From contig NZ_CP108131.1 of assembly GCF_036203305.1 (NCBI RefSeq), positions 6,572,001 to 6,636,000 on the forward strand: a DNA stretch of 64,000 bases. The letters are read 5' to 3'. A program made the position numbers and the translations under genes. Each line of letters begins with the position of its first letter. Within the stretch, counting starts at the first letter, position 1. The DNA is from Streptomyces sp. NBC_00190 (GTDB lineage: Bacteria > Actinomycetota > Actinomycetes > Streptomycetales > Streptomycetaceae). The notes under the pieces are model-generated. The model saw only the letters and a list, made by a program, of their open reading frames with translations. It had not been told where the DNA came from and made no database searches. This document shows, in pieces, positions 1 through 9,043 of the stretch.

Positions 1-18
1 TGGCGTAGGCCCCGGCGG

Positions 19-468
19 CTACGGCCGCTCGCGGAAGTACGCGTTCGCCGCCGGGCGGAACATCAGGGCCACCGCCGTCAGGACGGCCGCCAGGTGGACC
101 GCCCGGCTCGCGCCGAAGACCAGGTCGAGGGTGTCCGCGCGCGACAGGGCGTCGGCGAGCGAACCCCCGTCGAGGAGGTACCGCAGGGGCTCCACGACCA
201 GCGAGGCGGTGCCGACGACGCCGAGGCCGACGGCCAGGGTGATCCGGGCCCAGCGCGCACCCGAGCGCATGCGGAAGGCGACCAGGACGGCCACGGTGAA
301 GACGGTCAGGCGGACCACCAGGCCGACGGCGATCTCGTCGGCCGGAACCCTGCCGAGCATGAGCGCGGTTTCGAACGCCCCGGCGGCCACCGCCGTGAGC
401 CAGAGCACGAAGGCGGCGCGGACCTCGGTGGGGGGCGTGAGTCGGCGGGGTACGACGGCGGTGTACAT
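19..468 (-). CDS. Hypothetical integral membrane protein
   Basis: A 149-aa protein with about four hydrophobic segments (around residues 17-39, 48-66, 75-92 and 118-138) separated by short Arg-rich loops, so it is probably a small inner-membrane protein. No catalytic motif or named family is recognised. The ATG at 468 is chosen because hydrophobic coding sequence begins right after it; the reading frame stays open far upstream only through a frame that shadows the response regulator. It lies 104 bp downstream of the two-component regulator gene and points the same way, so cotranscription is possible. Function unknown. Confidence 0.65.
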   Translation of the reverse strand: MYTAVVPRRLTPPTEVRAAFVLWLTAVAAGAFETALMLGRVPADEIAVGLVVRLTVFTVAVLVAFRMRSGARWARITLAVGLGVVGTASLVVEPLRYLLDGGSLADALSRADTLDLVFGASRAVHLAAVLTAVALMFRPAANAYFRERP

Positions 469-572
469 CGGGGGCTCGCTCTCGGCTCGGGTACTCGGCA
501 CCCCGATGCTCCCGCCGGTCCGGTCCGCGCACCCGCCTGCCGCCCGGTGTATCCGACCTGGGGCTGGCCCCC

Positions 573-1202
573 CTACGGCGTGCGGATCAGGCGGCGGGTG
601 GCGGCGGCCGCGACCGCGGAGGTGCGGGAGTCGACGCCGAGCTTCGCGTAGATGTGCACCAGGTGGGACTTGACCGTGGCCTGGCTGAGGAAGAGCCGCT
701 TGGAGATCTGCTGGTTCGACAGGCCGTCCGCGACCAGCTGGAGCACCTCCAGCTCCCGCTTCGTCAGCGCCTCCGCCGGGGTCCGCATCCGGTCCATCAG
801 CCGCAGCGCCACCGCCGGGGCCAGCGCCGACTGGCCCGCCGCGGCCGTTCGGACCGCAGCTGCCAGCTCCTCCGGCGGGGCGTCCTTCAGCAGGTAGCCC
901 GAAGCGCCCGCCTCCACGGCCGCCAGGATGTCCGCGTCCGTGTCGTACGTGGTCAGCACCAGCACCCGGGGCGCGCCCTGCCGGGCCGTGATCAGGGCCG
1001 TCGCCTCGGCGCCGTGCATACCGGGCCCGAACTGGAGGTCCATCAGGACCACGTCCACCGGCTCGGCGGCGGCCAGCTCCACGGCCCGCTCGGCGGTCGC
1101 GGCCTCGGCGACCACCGTGAAGTCCGGTTCGGTGTCCAGCACCGCGCGCAGGCCCGCCCGCACCACCGGGTGGTCGTCCGCGAGCAGCAGTCGGACGGTC
1201 AT
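573..1202 (-). CDS. NarL/FixJ-type response regulator (LuxR HTH)
   Basis: This 209-aa DNA-binding response regulator has an N-terminal receiver domain (acidic pair D9-D10, phosphoacceptor D55 in VVLMDLQFG, conserved Lys in SGYLLKDA) and a C-terminal LuxR-type helix-turn-helix (LTKRELEVLQLVADGLSN, then QATVKSHL). It should be phosphorylated by the histidine kinase encoded just upstream, whose stop overlaps this start (ATGA at 1202), so the pair is translationally coupled. Kinase/regulator pairs of this type beside ABC exporters usually respond to membrane or envelope stress; the divergent ABC transporter at 2536-4310 is the likely target, which is inference. Confidence 0.95.
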   Translation of the reverse strand: MTVRLLLADDHPVVRAGLRAVLDTEPDFTVVAEAATAERAVELAAAEPVDVVLMDLQFGPGMHGAEATALITARQGAPRVLVLTTYDTDADILAAVEAGASGYLLKDAPPEELAAAVRTAAAGQSALAPAVALRLMDRMRTPAEALTKRELEVLQLVADGLSNQQISKRLFLSQATVKSHLVHIYAKLGVDSRTSAVAAAATRRLIRTP

Positions 1203-2401
1203 CAGACGGCCTCCAGGGGAAGGGGCAGGGTGACGGCCACGGCGGTGCCCTGGCCGTAGCCGGACTCCACGGTGAACAGCCCGCCCAGCGTCTCGGCGCG
1301 CGAGCGCATCGCGGGCAGGCCGAAGCCGCCCTCGCCCGACGGGGCGGAGGAGAGGTCGAAGCCCTGCCCGTCGTCCACGATGTCCAGGGTGACGGAGGCG
1401 TCCATGAAGGTGAGCGTGATCTCGGCCCGCCGGGCGCGCGCGTGGCGCACCACATTGGCCAGCGCCGACTGCGCGATCCGCAGCAGGGCCACCTCGTACG
1501 GGGTGGGCAGCACCCGGGGCCTGCCGCTCAGCGAGAACCGCACCAGCGGCCCCGGCGCCCCCGAGCACAGCCGTTCCAGCGCGGCGGCGAGCGACCCGTG
1601 CTCCAGGTCCGGCGGGGTGAGGGCCCGTACGAAGCGACGTGCCTCGGCGAGGTTCTCCTGGGCGGCCTCCCGCGCCCGCGCGATGTGGGGCACGGCCGGC
1701 GACTCCACGGGAAGCGCCCGCTCGGCGGCCCGCAGCAGCAGCTGGATCGAGGACAGTCCCTGGGCCAGGGTGTCGTGGATCTCCCGGGCGAGCCGCTCCC
1801 GCTCGGCCAGGATCCCCGCGCCGCGCTCGGCCGCGGCCAGCTCCGCGCGGGTCGTGATGAGCTCCTCGATCAGCTCCCGCCGGCGTTCGCTCTCGCGGTA
1901 CAGCGCCTGGTAGCCCAGAACGGTCGCCACCGCCACGGCCCCGCCCAGCAGCGGCCCGAGGAAGGCCCCGGGCGTCACCGCGCTGCTGTGCGCGAGGAAA
2001 CCGCCGATGGCCGCGCAGGCGGTCACCGCGACGGCCGCGACCCCCCAGCGCAGCCGCAGCAGGTGCAGCTCCAGGAAGTACAGCGGGAAGGCGATCCACA
2101 GCCCGTCGGGGGAGACCGCCAGCAGGGCCAGCCAGGCCGCGCCCAGCGCGGCCAGCCACACCGCCCCGGCGCGCGGCGACGCGTGCACGGCGGGGGCCCG
2201 TACGCCGCCCGCGTACACGGCGGCCAGGGCCGCGCAGACGGCGACGACCCAGCCGGCCCCGGGCGCGGAGTCGGCGACGGCCCGTCCGGCGGCCAGCGCG
2301 AGCAGCCCGAGGAGCAGCGCGTGCAGGCACAGCTGCAGCACTTTCGAGACGGGGGTGAGGGGGCGGGAAGCGGGCGGAGCGGCAGGATTCAGAGCAGCCA
2401 T
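1202..2401 (-). CDS. Sensor histidine kinase, NarL/DesK class
   Basis: A 399-aa membrane sensor kinase. The N-terminal half has about five or six hydrophobic segments (roughly residues 20-170). A dimerisation/phosphoacceptor helix of HisKA_3 type follows, with the phosphoryl-accepting His near residue 209 in ERLAREIHDTLAQG, then a short HATPase domain ending with the G-boxes DDGQGFDL and GGFGLPAMRSRAETLGG. The class has no separate HAMP domain. It overlaps the response regulator start by four bases and diverges from the ABC exporter across a 134-bp gap, suggesting co-regulation. The stimulus cannot be read from sequence. Confidence 0.94.
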   Translation of the reverse strand: MAALNPAAPPASRPLTPVSKVLQLCLHALLLGLLALAAGRAVADSAPGAGWVVAVCAALAAVYAGGVRAPAVHASPRAGAVWLAALGAAWLALLAVSPDGLWIAFPLYFLELHLLRLRWGVAAVAVTACAAIGGFLAHSSAVTPGAFLGPLLGGAVAVATVLGYQALYRESERRRELIEELITTRAELAAAERGAGILAERERLAREIHDTLAQGLSSIQLLLRAAERALPVESPAVPHIARAREAAQENLAEARRFVRALTPPDLEHGSLAAALERLCSGAPGPLVRFSLSGRPRVLPTPYEVALLRIAQSALANVVRHARARRAEITLTFMDASVTLDIVDDGQGFDLSSAPSGEGGFGLPAMRSRAETLGGLFTVESGYGQGTAVAVTLPLPLEAV

Positions 2402-2535
2402 GACCTGACCAGCCTAAGTGGGCCCGGACCACCCCCGGTCAACCGAAAGTTTGATGTCCGGATGCGTCCTTCGATACGAGGATCGCTACCGTGGCGCGAT
2501 GCCCCCCGTCCACGCGGACGGCCAAGGTGGGGGAC

Positions 2536-3621
2536 ATGTTCGTCGCATGGAGAGATCTACGGTTCGCGAAGGGCCGGTTCGCCCTCATGGGCTCGGTCGT
2601 ACTGCTGATCACACTGCTGGTCGGCCTGCTGTCCGGGCTCACCTCCGGTCTGGCACGGGAGAACATCTCGGCCATCACCGGGCTGCCCGCCACCCATCTG
2701 GCCTTCGCCGCGCCCGCCGGTGACCAGAAGGTGTCCTTCACCAACTCCCAGGTGCAGGAGAAGGCCTGGCAGACATGGCGCGGGCAGCCGGGGGTGACAT
2801 CGGCGGAGCCGCTCGGCATCCGCACCACCAACGCCGCCTCGGGCGAGCGCACCGCGGCCGTCTCGGTCTTCGGGGTGGAGCCCTCGGGGAAGCTCGGCCC
2901 GCGCGGCAGCGGCCTCGCCCAGGGACGGGTGGTCCTCACCGAGAAGGCCGCGAAGGAGCTGGGCGGCCTCACCGCTGGCGCCAGGCTCAGGATCGGCACG
3001 CTCGAACTGTCCGTCGCCGCGGTCTCCGGCACCGCCGCCTACAGCCACACCCCGGTCGTCTGGATGGACCTGAACGACTGGCAGCGCATCGGCAACCCCG
3101 GCACCTCCCTCGACACGCTCGCCACCGTCGTCGCCGTCTCGGGCGACGGCATGGACCTGGCGGCCGCGGACAAGGCCGCCGCCACCAAGGCCCAGACCGT
3201 GGACGAGGCCCTGGGCGCCATAGGCTCCTACCAGGCCGAGAACGGCTCGCTCCAGCTGATGCGCGGCTTCCTCTTCGCCATCTCGGCCCTGGTGATAGGC
3301 GCCTTCTTCACCGTGTGGACCATCCAGCGCAGCGGGGACATCGCCGTGCTGAAGGCACTGGGTGCCTCGACCCCGTATCTGCTGAAGGACGCCCTCGGCC
3401 AGGCCGTGGTCATGCTGGCGATCGGCACCGGGCTGGGCACGGCGCTCGCCGCCGGCTTCGGCGCGCTGATCAGCGGCGGGAACGTGCCCTTCGTGCTCGA
3501 CGCCGCCACCGTGCTCGTCCCGGCCGCCGTCATGATCGTGCTCGGCGCCCTGGGCGCGGCCCTGTCCATCCGGCGGATCACCGCCGTCGACCCGCTGACC
3601 GCCCTCGGGAGCGCCCGATGA
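2536..3621 (+). CDS. ABC transporter permease, FtsX/MacB-like
   Basis: This 361-aa permease has one N-terminal membrane helix (about residues 10-30), a large extracytoplasmic domain (about 35-245), and three C-terminal helices in the FtsX layout, with the conserved segment WTIQRSGDIAVLKALGAS before the penultimate helices and SIRRITAVDPLTALG at the end. The ATG at 2536 is preferred over the in-frame upstream start because GGTGGGGG lies just before it. The stop overlaps the ATP-binding subunit start (ATGA at 3618). One permease and one ATPase imply a homodimeric exporter, probably for a lipid, peptide or antibiotic-like compound; the substrate is unknown. Confidence 0.92.
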   Translation: MFVAWRDLRFAKGRFALMGSVVLLITLLVGLLSGLTSGLARENISAITGLPATHLAFAAPAGDQKVSFTNSQVQEKAWQTWRGQPGVTSAEPLGIRTTNAASGERTAAVSVFGVEPSGKLGPRGSGLAQGRVVLTEKAAKELGGLTAGARLRIGTLELSVAAVSGTAAYSHTPVVWMDLNDWQRIGNPGTSLDTLATVVAVSGDGMDLAAADKAAATKAQTVDEALGAIGSYQAENGSLQLMRGFLFAISALVIGAFFTVWTIQRSGDIAVLKALGASTPYLLKDALGQAVVMLAIGTGLGTALAAGFGALISGGNVPFVLDAATVLVPAAVMIVLGALGAALSIRRITAVDPLTALGSAR

Positions 3622-4310
3622 CCCTGCTCGTGCACGACGTCACCCTGACCTACCCCGACGGCGAGAGCAGGCTCACCGCCCTCGACTCGGTCGGCCTGGA
3701 GGTTCCCGCGGGCACCCTGACGGCAGTCATCGGCCCCTCCGGCTCCGGCAAGTCCAGCCTGCTCGCCGTGGCCGCCACGCTGGTCACCCCGGACTCCGGC
3801 CGGGTGGTCGTCGCCGGCCGGGACACCGCCGCGCTGAGCGCCGCCGAGAAGTCGGCCCTGCGCCGGGAGAAGATCGGCATCGTCTTCCAGCAGCCGAACC
3901 TGCTCGCCTCGCTGACCGCCGCCGAACAGCTCCAGGTCATGGCGCACGTCTCGGGCCGGCCCGCGCGGGCGCTGCGCCGGCGCGCGCTGGAGCTGCTGGA
4001 CGCGGTGGGTCTGGCGGACAAGGCCGACAAGCGGCCCCACCAGCTCTCCGGGGGCCAGCGCCAGCGGATCAACATCGCCCGCGCCCTGATGAACGAGCCC
4101 GCCGTGCTGCTGGTCGATGAGCCGACCAGCGCCCTCGACCACGAGCGCGGCGCGGCCGTGCTCGACCTGCTGGTCACGCTGACCCGCGAGCGCTCGACGG
4201 CCACGGTGCTGGTCACGCACGACCACGCCCACCTGGACCGGATGGACCGTACGGCGACGATGGCCGACGGCCGCCTGTCGCAGAGCCCGGACCCGGTCCC
4301 GGCGTCCTGA
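3618..4310 (+). CDS. ABC transporter ATP-binding protein, LolD/MacB-like
   Basis: A 230-aa nucleotide-binding subunit with Walker A GPSGSGKSS near residues 40-48, Q-loop IVFQQPNLLASLT, signature LSGGQRQRINIARAL, Walker B VLLVDEPTSALD and switch His in VLVTHDHAH. These features place it with the LolD/MacB class that pairs with FtsX-type permeases, here the gene directly upstream with which it overlaps by four bases. The gene ends before a strong intrinsic terminator at 4336-4382. Confidence 0.95.
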   Translation: MTLLVHDVTLTYPDGESRLTALDSVGLEVPAGTLTAVIGPSGSGKSSLLAVAATLVTPDSGRVVVAGRDTAALSAAEKSALRREKIGIVFQQPNLLASLTAAEQLQVMAHVSGRPARALRRRALELLDAVGLADKADKRPHQLSGGQRQRINIARALMNEPAVLLVDEPTSALDHERGAAVLDLLVTLTRERSTATVLVTHDHAHLDRMDRTATMADGRLSQSPDPVPAS

Positions 4311-4335
4311 CCCCGCCCGGCACACCGCACGCACG

Positions 4336-4382
4336 CGAAGGCCCCGGCCGCCCCTCGCTCCGAGGGGCGGCCGGGGCCTTCG
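4336..4382. terminator. Bidirectional intrinsic terminator
   Basis: A perfect 22-bp GC-rich stem with a 3-nt loop (arms 4336-4357 and 4361-4382) sits between the convergent ABC-transporter and IclR-family genes. It lacks an obvious U-tract, as is common for Streptomyces terminators, and would work from both directions. Confidence 0.85.
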
Positions 4383-4406
4383 TACGACTGCCTGCCAGGG
4401 CTGCTG

Positions 4407-5210
4407 CTAGGCGGGGTTCTGGTTGGACAGGGCCACGGACAGCTCGGCCGCCACGCCCTGCAGGATCGGCACGATCGACTCGGTCAGCGCCTCGGTCACC
4501 CGGCCCGCCGGGCCCGAGATGGAGATCGCGGCGGCGGTCGGCGAGTTCGGCACCGACACGGCGAGGCAGCGGACTCCTATTTCCTGCTCGTTGTCGTCGA
4601 CCGCGTAACCCACCTTGCGGACCTGCTCCAGCGCGTCGAGGAAGCCCTCGGGCGTGGTGATGGTCTTCTCGGTCGCCGCCGGCATCCCGGTGCGGGCCAG
4701 CAGGGCACGCACCTCCTCGGCGGGGGTGTAGGCGAGGAGCGCCTTGCCCACTCCGGTGGAGTGCGGGAGCACCCGGCGGCCGACCTCGGTGAACATGCGC
4801 ATGGAGTGCTTGGACGGCACCTGGGCGACGTAGACGATCTCGTCCCCGTCGAGCAGGGCCATGTTCGCCGTCTCCCCGGTCTCCTCGACCAGGCGGGCGA
4901 GGTACGGGCGGGCCCAGGTGCCCAGGAGTCGCGACGCGGACTCGCCGAGGCGGATCAGCCGGGGGCCGAGGGAGTAACGTCGGTTGGGCTGCTGACGTAC
5001 ATAACCGCATGCCACGAGCGTGCGCATGAGGCGGTGGATGGTCGGCAGCGGCAGACCGCTGGCGGCGGAGAGCTCGCTGAGGCCGACTTCGCCCCCGGCG
5101 TCGGCCATGCGTTCGAGCAGATCGAAGGCGCGCTCAAGGGACTGGACGCCACCGCTGGCGGCAGTGGGCTTGGCGGAAGCGTCGGTGGTGCTGGCGCTGG
5201 ACGTCGGCAC
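4407..5210 (-). CDS. allR: IclR-family repressor of allantoin genes (AllR-like)
   Basis: This 267-aa protein starts with about 20 low-complexity Ser/Ala/Thr residues, then an IclR winged helix (GGVQSLERAFDLLERM, LPTIHRLMRTLV) and a C-terminal effector domain (NMALLDGDEIVYVAQVPS, VLPHSTGVGKALLA, SVPNSPTAAAISISGPAG). It diverges from allantoinase and allantoicase across 326 bp. In S. coelicolor the IclR protein in this position, AllR, represses allantoin use and is released by a pathway intermediate; by synteny the same role is expected. The intergenic region contains repeats that could be its operators. Family assignment is certain, the exact ligand is inferred. Confidence 0.88.
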   Translation of the reverse strand: MPTSSASTTDASAKPTAASGGVQSLERAFDLLERMADAGGEVGLSELSAASGLPLPTIHRLMRTLVACGYVRQQPNRRYSLGPRLIRLGESASRLLGTWARPYLARLVEETGETANMALLDGDEIVYVAQVPSKHSMRMFTEVGRRVLPHSTGVGKALLAYTPAEEVRALLARTGMPAATEKTITTPEGFLDALEQVRKVGYAVDDNEQEIGVRCLAVSVPNSPTAAAISISGPAGRVTEALTESIVPILQGVAAELSVALSNQNPA

Positions 5211-5373
5211 GGCGCGGTCCTTTCGGTGCTGGCAGGCAAGGAATCAGCCTACCGGTCGGTCGGCGTCGGCCCTAGAGCAGGGGCGATGCCGTCCCCGCCG
5301 GTCAGAGGCGGTTTGTCCAGGTGGTGGACGTCCTCGGGAAGTTACCCTCCCATCCTTGATGGTGGTAGCTACA

Positions 5374-5518
5374 TTCTGTATAGCGAAATCTTAATTCCAT
5401 CCTGTGGAAACATCCAATTGCGGTGTCTGTGTGTCAGTGGTCCGTCCGGGCGCTCTTGACTGGCTCCGGATCGCCCCGCAGACTCCGTCAACAGAACGTT
5501 GAATTTCGCTCTGTGGAA
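5374..5518. promoter_or_regulatory. allR-allB intergenic region with candidate AllR operators
   Basis: The 326-bp gene-free stretch 5211-5536 holds three notable elements. The 16-mers at 5374-5389 (read on the minus strand) and 5503-5518 (plus strand) agree at 12 of 16 positions and share the block ATTTCGCT followed by a GAA end. Between them is a perfect inverted repeat TTCCA-N5-TGGAA at 5395-5409. IclR-family regulators commonly bind such A/T-edged pseudopalindromes, so these are likely repressor sites for both directions. The local A+T content is clearly higher than in neighbouring genes, in keeping with promoters. Confidence 0.5.
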
Positions 5519-5536
5519 GTGGATGGGGAGGTTCCG

Positions 5537-6880
5537 GTGTCCGACCTGGCTGTGGAACTGGTACTGCGCTCGACGCGCGTCATCACCCCCGAGGGGACGC
5601 GCGCCGCCTCGGTGGCCGTCGCCGACGGGAAGATCACGGCCGTGCTGGCGCACGACGCCGAGGTACCGGCCGGAGCCCGGCTGGAGGACTTCGGCGACGA
5701 CGTCCTGCTTCCCGGCCTGGTCGACACCCACGTCCACGTCAACGACCCGGGCCGCACCGAGTGGGAAGGCTTCTGGACGGCCACCCGTGCCGCCGCGGCC
5801 GGAGGCATCACCACGATCCTCGACATGCCGCTGAACTCCCTTCCGCCGACCACCACGACCGACAACCTGCGCGTCAAGCAGGAGGTCGCCCGCGCCAAGG
5901 CGCACGTGGACGTCGGCTTCTGGGGCGGCGCCCTGCCCGGCAACGTCAAGGACCTGCGCCCGCTGCACGACGCCGGCGTCTACGGCTTCAAGTGCTTCCT
6001 GTCGCCCTCCGGCGTCGACGAGTTTCCCGAGCTCGACCAGGACCAACTGGCCGCCTCCCTCGCCGAGATCACCGGCTTCGGCGGCCTGATGATCGTGCAC
6101 GCCGAGGACCCGCACCACCTGGACGCGGCCCCGGCCGTCCCCGGTCCCAAGTACGCCGACTTCCTCGCCTCCCGCCCGCGCGACGCCGAGAACACCGCGA
6201 TCGGGAACCTGATCGCCCAGGCGAAGCGGCTGAACGCGCGGGTCCACGTACTGCACCTCTCGTCGAGCGACGCGCTGCCGCTGATCGCCGCCGCCAAGGC
6301 CGAGGGCGTCAGGATCACCGTCGAGTCCTGCCCGCACTACCTCACCCTCACTGCCGAGGAAGTCCCGGACGGCGCCAGCGAGTTCAAGTGCTGCCCGCCC
6401 ATCCGCGAGGCCGCCAACCAGGACCTCCTGTGGGACGCGCTCGCGGACGGCACCATCGACTGCATCGTCTCGGACCACTCGCCCTCCACCGCGGACCTGA
6501 AGACCAGCGACTTCGCCACCGCGTGGGGCGGCATCTCCTCCCTCCAGCTGGGCCTGCCCGCCATCTGGACCGAGGCGCGCCGGCGCGGACGCTCCCTGGA
6601 GGACGTCGTCCGCTGGATGTCCGCCGCCCCGGCCGCCCTCGCGGGCCTGGCGCAGAAGGGCGCGATCGAGGCGGGCCGCGACGCCGACTTCGCCGTGCTC
6701 GCCCCCGAAGAAACGTTCACCGTGGACCCGGCCGAACTCCACCACCGCAACCGGGTCACGGCGTACGCGGGCAAGACCCTGCACGGCGTCGTGAAGTCCA
6801 CCTGGCTGCGCGGTACGCAGATCGCCGACCACGGCACCCCGACCGAACCCACGGGCCTCCTCCTCGAAAGGCAGAACTGA
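5537..6880 (+). CDS. allB: Allantoinase
   Basis: This 447-aa cyclic amidohydrolase should open the hydantoin ring of allantoin to allantoate. Visible metal-site motifs are [15 protein letters not shown] (HxH), the Lys of [11 protein letters not shown] that is normally carbamylated, the His of SCPHYLT, and the Asp of SDHSPS. The GTG at 5537 is taken as start because GGGGAG lies 6-7 nt upstream and homology begins there; longer in-frame extensions run back into the promoter. Allantoicase follows after two bases, forming an operon repressed from the divergent IclR gene. Confidence 0.95.
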   Translation: MSDLAVELVLRSTRVITPEGTRAASVAVADGKITAVLAHDAEVPAGARLEDFGDDVLLPGLVDTHVHVNDPGRTEWEGFWTATRAAAAGGITTILDMPLNSLPPTTTTDNLRVKQEVARAKAHVDVGFWGGALPGNVKDLRPLHDAGVYGFKCFLSPSGVDEFPELDQDQLAASLAEITGFGGLMIVHAEDPHHLDAAPAVPGPKYADFLASRPRDAENTAIGNLIAQAKRLNARVHVLHLSSSDALPLIAAAKAEGVRITVESCPHYLTLTAEEVPDGASEFKCCPPIREAANQDLLWDALADGTIDCIVSDHSPSTADLKTSDFATAWGGISSLQLGLPAIWTEARRRGRSLEDVVRWMSAAPAALAGLAQKGAIEAGRDADFAVLAPEETFTVDPAELHHRNRVTAYAGKTLHGVVKSTWLRGTQIADHGTPTEPTGLLLERQN

Positions 6881-6882
6881 CA

Positions 6883-8001
6883 GTGGCGATTGACTCCTTC
6901 ACCGGCAACGCGAACCCGTACGGAGGCGGCGACCCGTACGCGGATTACCGCACCGCGGACTTCCCCTTCACCCAGTACGCGAACCTCGCCGCCCGTGAGC
7001 TGGGCGCCGGTGTCATCGCCGCGAACGACGAGTTCTTCGCCCAGCGCGAGAACCTGCTCATCGCCGAGGCCGCGCACTTCGACCCCGAGCACTTCGGCCA
7101 CAAGGGCAAGATCATGGACGGCTGGGAGACCCGCCGCCGTCGCGGCGTCTCCGCCGAGCAGCCCTGGCCGACCCCCGAGGACCACGACTGGGCGCTCGTA
7201 CGCCTGGGCGCCCCCGGCGTCATCCGCGGCATCGTCGTCGACACCGCCCACTTCCGCGGCAACATGCCGCAGGCCGTCTCCATCGAGGGCACCAACTGGG
7301 ACGGCGCCCTCGCGCCGACCCCGCAGGAGCTCCTCGGCGACGACGTGAAGTGGACCGTGCTCGTCCCGCGCACCCCGGTCGGCGGCCACGCGGCCAACGG
7401 CTTCGAGGTCGACGCCGAGCAGCGCTTCACGCACCTGCGCGTCAACCAGCACCCGGACGGCGGCATCGCCCGCCTGCGCGTCTACGGCGAGGTCGCCCCG
7501 GACCCGAAGTGGCTCGCCACGCTCGGCACCTTCGACGTGGTCGCCCTGGAGAACGGCGGCTCGGTCCAGGACGCGTCCAACCGCTTCTACTCCCCGCCGA
7601 CCAACACCATCAACCCGGGCCGCTCCCGCAAGATGGACGACGGCTGGGAGACCGCCCGTCGCCGCGACAACGGCAACGACTGGATCCGCTACCAGCTCGT
7701 CGCCGAGTCCGAGATCCGCGCCGCCGAGATCGACACCGCCTACCTCAAGGGCAACTCGGCCGGCTGGGCCTCCCTGTCGGTCAAGACGGGTGAGGAGGGC
7801 GAGTGGACGGAATTCCTGCCGCGCACCCGCCTGCAGCCCGACACCAACCACCGCTTCGTGCTGGACACCCCGGCGGTCGGCACGCACGTGCGGATCGACA
7901 TCTTCCCGGACGGCGGCTTCTCCCGCCTGCGTCTGCACGGCTCGCTGACGGAGGCCGGCGCGGCCGCGCACGCCGCCCGCCACCAGGAGCTGGGCGGCTG
8001 A
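6883..8001 (+). CDS. alc: Allantoicase
   Basis: This 372-aa protein hydrolyses allantoate to ureidoglycolate and urea. It contains two homologous jelly-roll repeats of about 170 residues, visible as the paired motifs KIMDGWETRRRRG and RKMDDGWETARRRDNGNDW, and the paired ends FTHLRVNQHPDGGIARLRVYGEV and the similar DIFPDGGFSRLRLHG. The GTG start is two bases after the allantoinase stop, so the two are cotranscribed. Tandem hairpins follow the gene. No ureidoglycolate lyase or urease gene is in the window. Confidence 0.95.
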   Translation: MAIDSFTGNANPYGGGDPYADYRTADFPFTQYANLAARELGAGVIAANDEFFAQRENLLIAEAAHFDPEHFGHKGKIMDGWETRRRRGVSAEQPWPTPEDHDWALVRLGAPGVIRGIVVDTAHFRGNMPQAVSIEGTNWDGALAPTPQELLGDDVKWTVLVPRTPVGGHAANGFEVDAEQRFTHLRVNQHPDGGIARLRVYGEVAPDPKWLATLGTFDVVALENGGSVQDASNRFYSPPTNTINPGRSRKMDDGWETARRRDNGNDWIRYQLVAESEIRAAEIDTAYLKGNSAGWASLSVKTGEEGEWTEFLPRTRLQPDTNHRFVLDTPAVGTHVRIDIFPDGGFSRLRLHGSLTEAGAAAHAARHQELGG

Positions 8002-8017
8002 CGCCACCCCGCCGACT

Positions 8018-8089
8018 GCCCCGGGGGCCGACACCCCCGGGGCGCGCACGGACCGAAGGGCGCAACCGCACGGCGGTTGCGCCCTTCGG
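8018..8089. terminator. Tandem hairpin terminator
   Basis: Two perfect stems lie between the convergent allantoicase and SDR genes: a 10-bp stem at 8018-8027/8034-8043 and a 16-bp stem at 8053-8068/8074-8089 with a 5-nt loop. They probably end transcription from both sides. Confidence 0.8.
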
Positions 8090-8140
8090 CGTACCGCGGC
8101 CCGGGGTGCCGCCCGGACCCGCCCGCACGCCCGGCGAGGG

Positions 8141-8878
8141 CTATGCCGCGTAGCCGCCGTCCACCGCGAACTCCGCGCCCGTCACGTACGCGGAGTCCGG
8201 CCCGGCCAGGAAGGACACCATGGCCGCGACCTCCTGCGGGGTGCCGAACCGGCCGAGGGCCGTCATGGCCGCCTGCTGCTCCGCCCCGGGGCCGTCCGCC
8301 GGGTTCATGTCGGTGTCCACCGGGCCCGGGTGCACGAGGTTCGCGGTGATGCCGCGCCCGCCGAGCTCCCGGGCCAGCGCCTTGGTCAGCCCGGTCAGCG
8401 CCGACTTGCTCATCGCGTACAGCGTGCCGCCGGGGCCCGGGACCCGCTGGGTGATGCAGCTGCCGACGGTGATGATCCGCCCGCCGGAGCCCATGTGACC
8501 GGCCGCGGCCCGGGCCACGAGGAACGCGCCGCGGACATTGACCGACAGCACCCGGTCCACCTCGGCCGGGCCCAGCCCGTCGAGGGGCCCGAGCACGCCC
8601 ACCCCCGCGTTGTTGACCAGGACGTCGATCCGCCCGAAGGCCCGTACGGCCTCCTCCACCGCCGAGACGGCCTGCGCCCCGTCGCCCGCGTCGGCCCGTA
8701 CGGCCAGTCCGCGCCGCCCGAGGGCCTCCACCTTGCCGACCACCTCGGCCGCCGCCCGCGCGTCGTTGACGTAACTGACCGCGACGTCGAGCCCGTCCTG
8801 GGCCAGTCGCAGGGCGCTCGCCGCGCCGATCCCGCGGCTGCCGCCGGTCACCAGCGCCACATACCCGGACCCGCTCAT
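8141..8878 (-). CDS. SDR-family NAD(P)-dependent oxidoreductase
   Basis: A classical 245-aa short-chain dehydrogenase/reductase. It has the cofactor glycine motif TGGSRGIGAA near residues 11-20, NNAGVG near 88-93, Ser in VGSCITQ, the YxxxK pair in YAMSKSAL, and a C-terminal VTGAEFAVDGGYAA typical of FabG-like proteins. The substrate is unknown. It stands alone: the gene upstream is divergent and the one downstream is convergent across a tandem terminator. Confidence 0.93.
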   Translation of the reverse strand: MSGSGYVALVTGGSRGIGAASALRLAQDGLDVAVSYVNDARAAAEVVGKVEALGRRGLAVRADAGDGAQAVSAVEEAVRAFGRIDVLVNNAGVGVLGPLDGLGPAEVDRVLSVNVRGAFLVARAAAGHMGSGGRIITVGSCITQRVPGPGGTLYAMSKSALTGLTKALARELGGRGITANLVHPGPVDTDMNPADGPGAEQQAAMTALGRFGTPQEVAAMVSFLAGPDSAYVTGAEFAVDGGYAA

Positions 8879-9043
8879 GATGTCCTCCTCCGTGAAATGG
8901 TTGCGGGTTCAATGAAATGGCAGTCCGTGATCCGGCGCTGGCGGGAATCGGACATGGAGTTCTTCGCGCGCCGCACCGATGAGTCCGGGGCCGCCCGGGA
9001 GTCTGAACCTGCGTACGGACGACCGAGCAAGGAGCGCTGACCC

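Noticed and set aside
5761..8001. Apparent 746-aa fusion of a basic N-terminus with allantoicase
   Set aside because: The first 370 residues are Arg/Pro-rich shadow of allantoinase; true allantoicase starts at the GTG at 6883.
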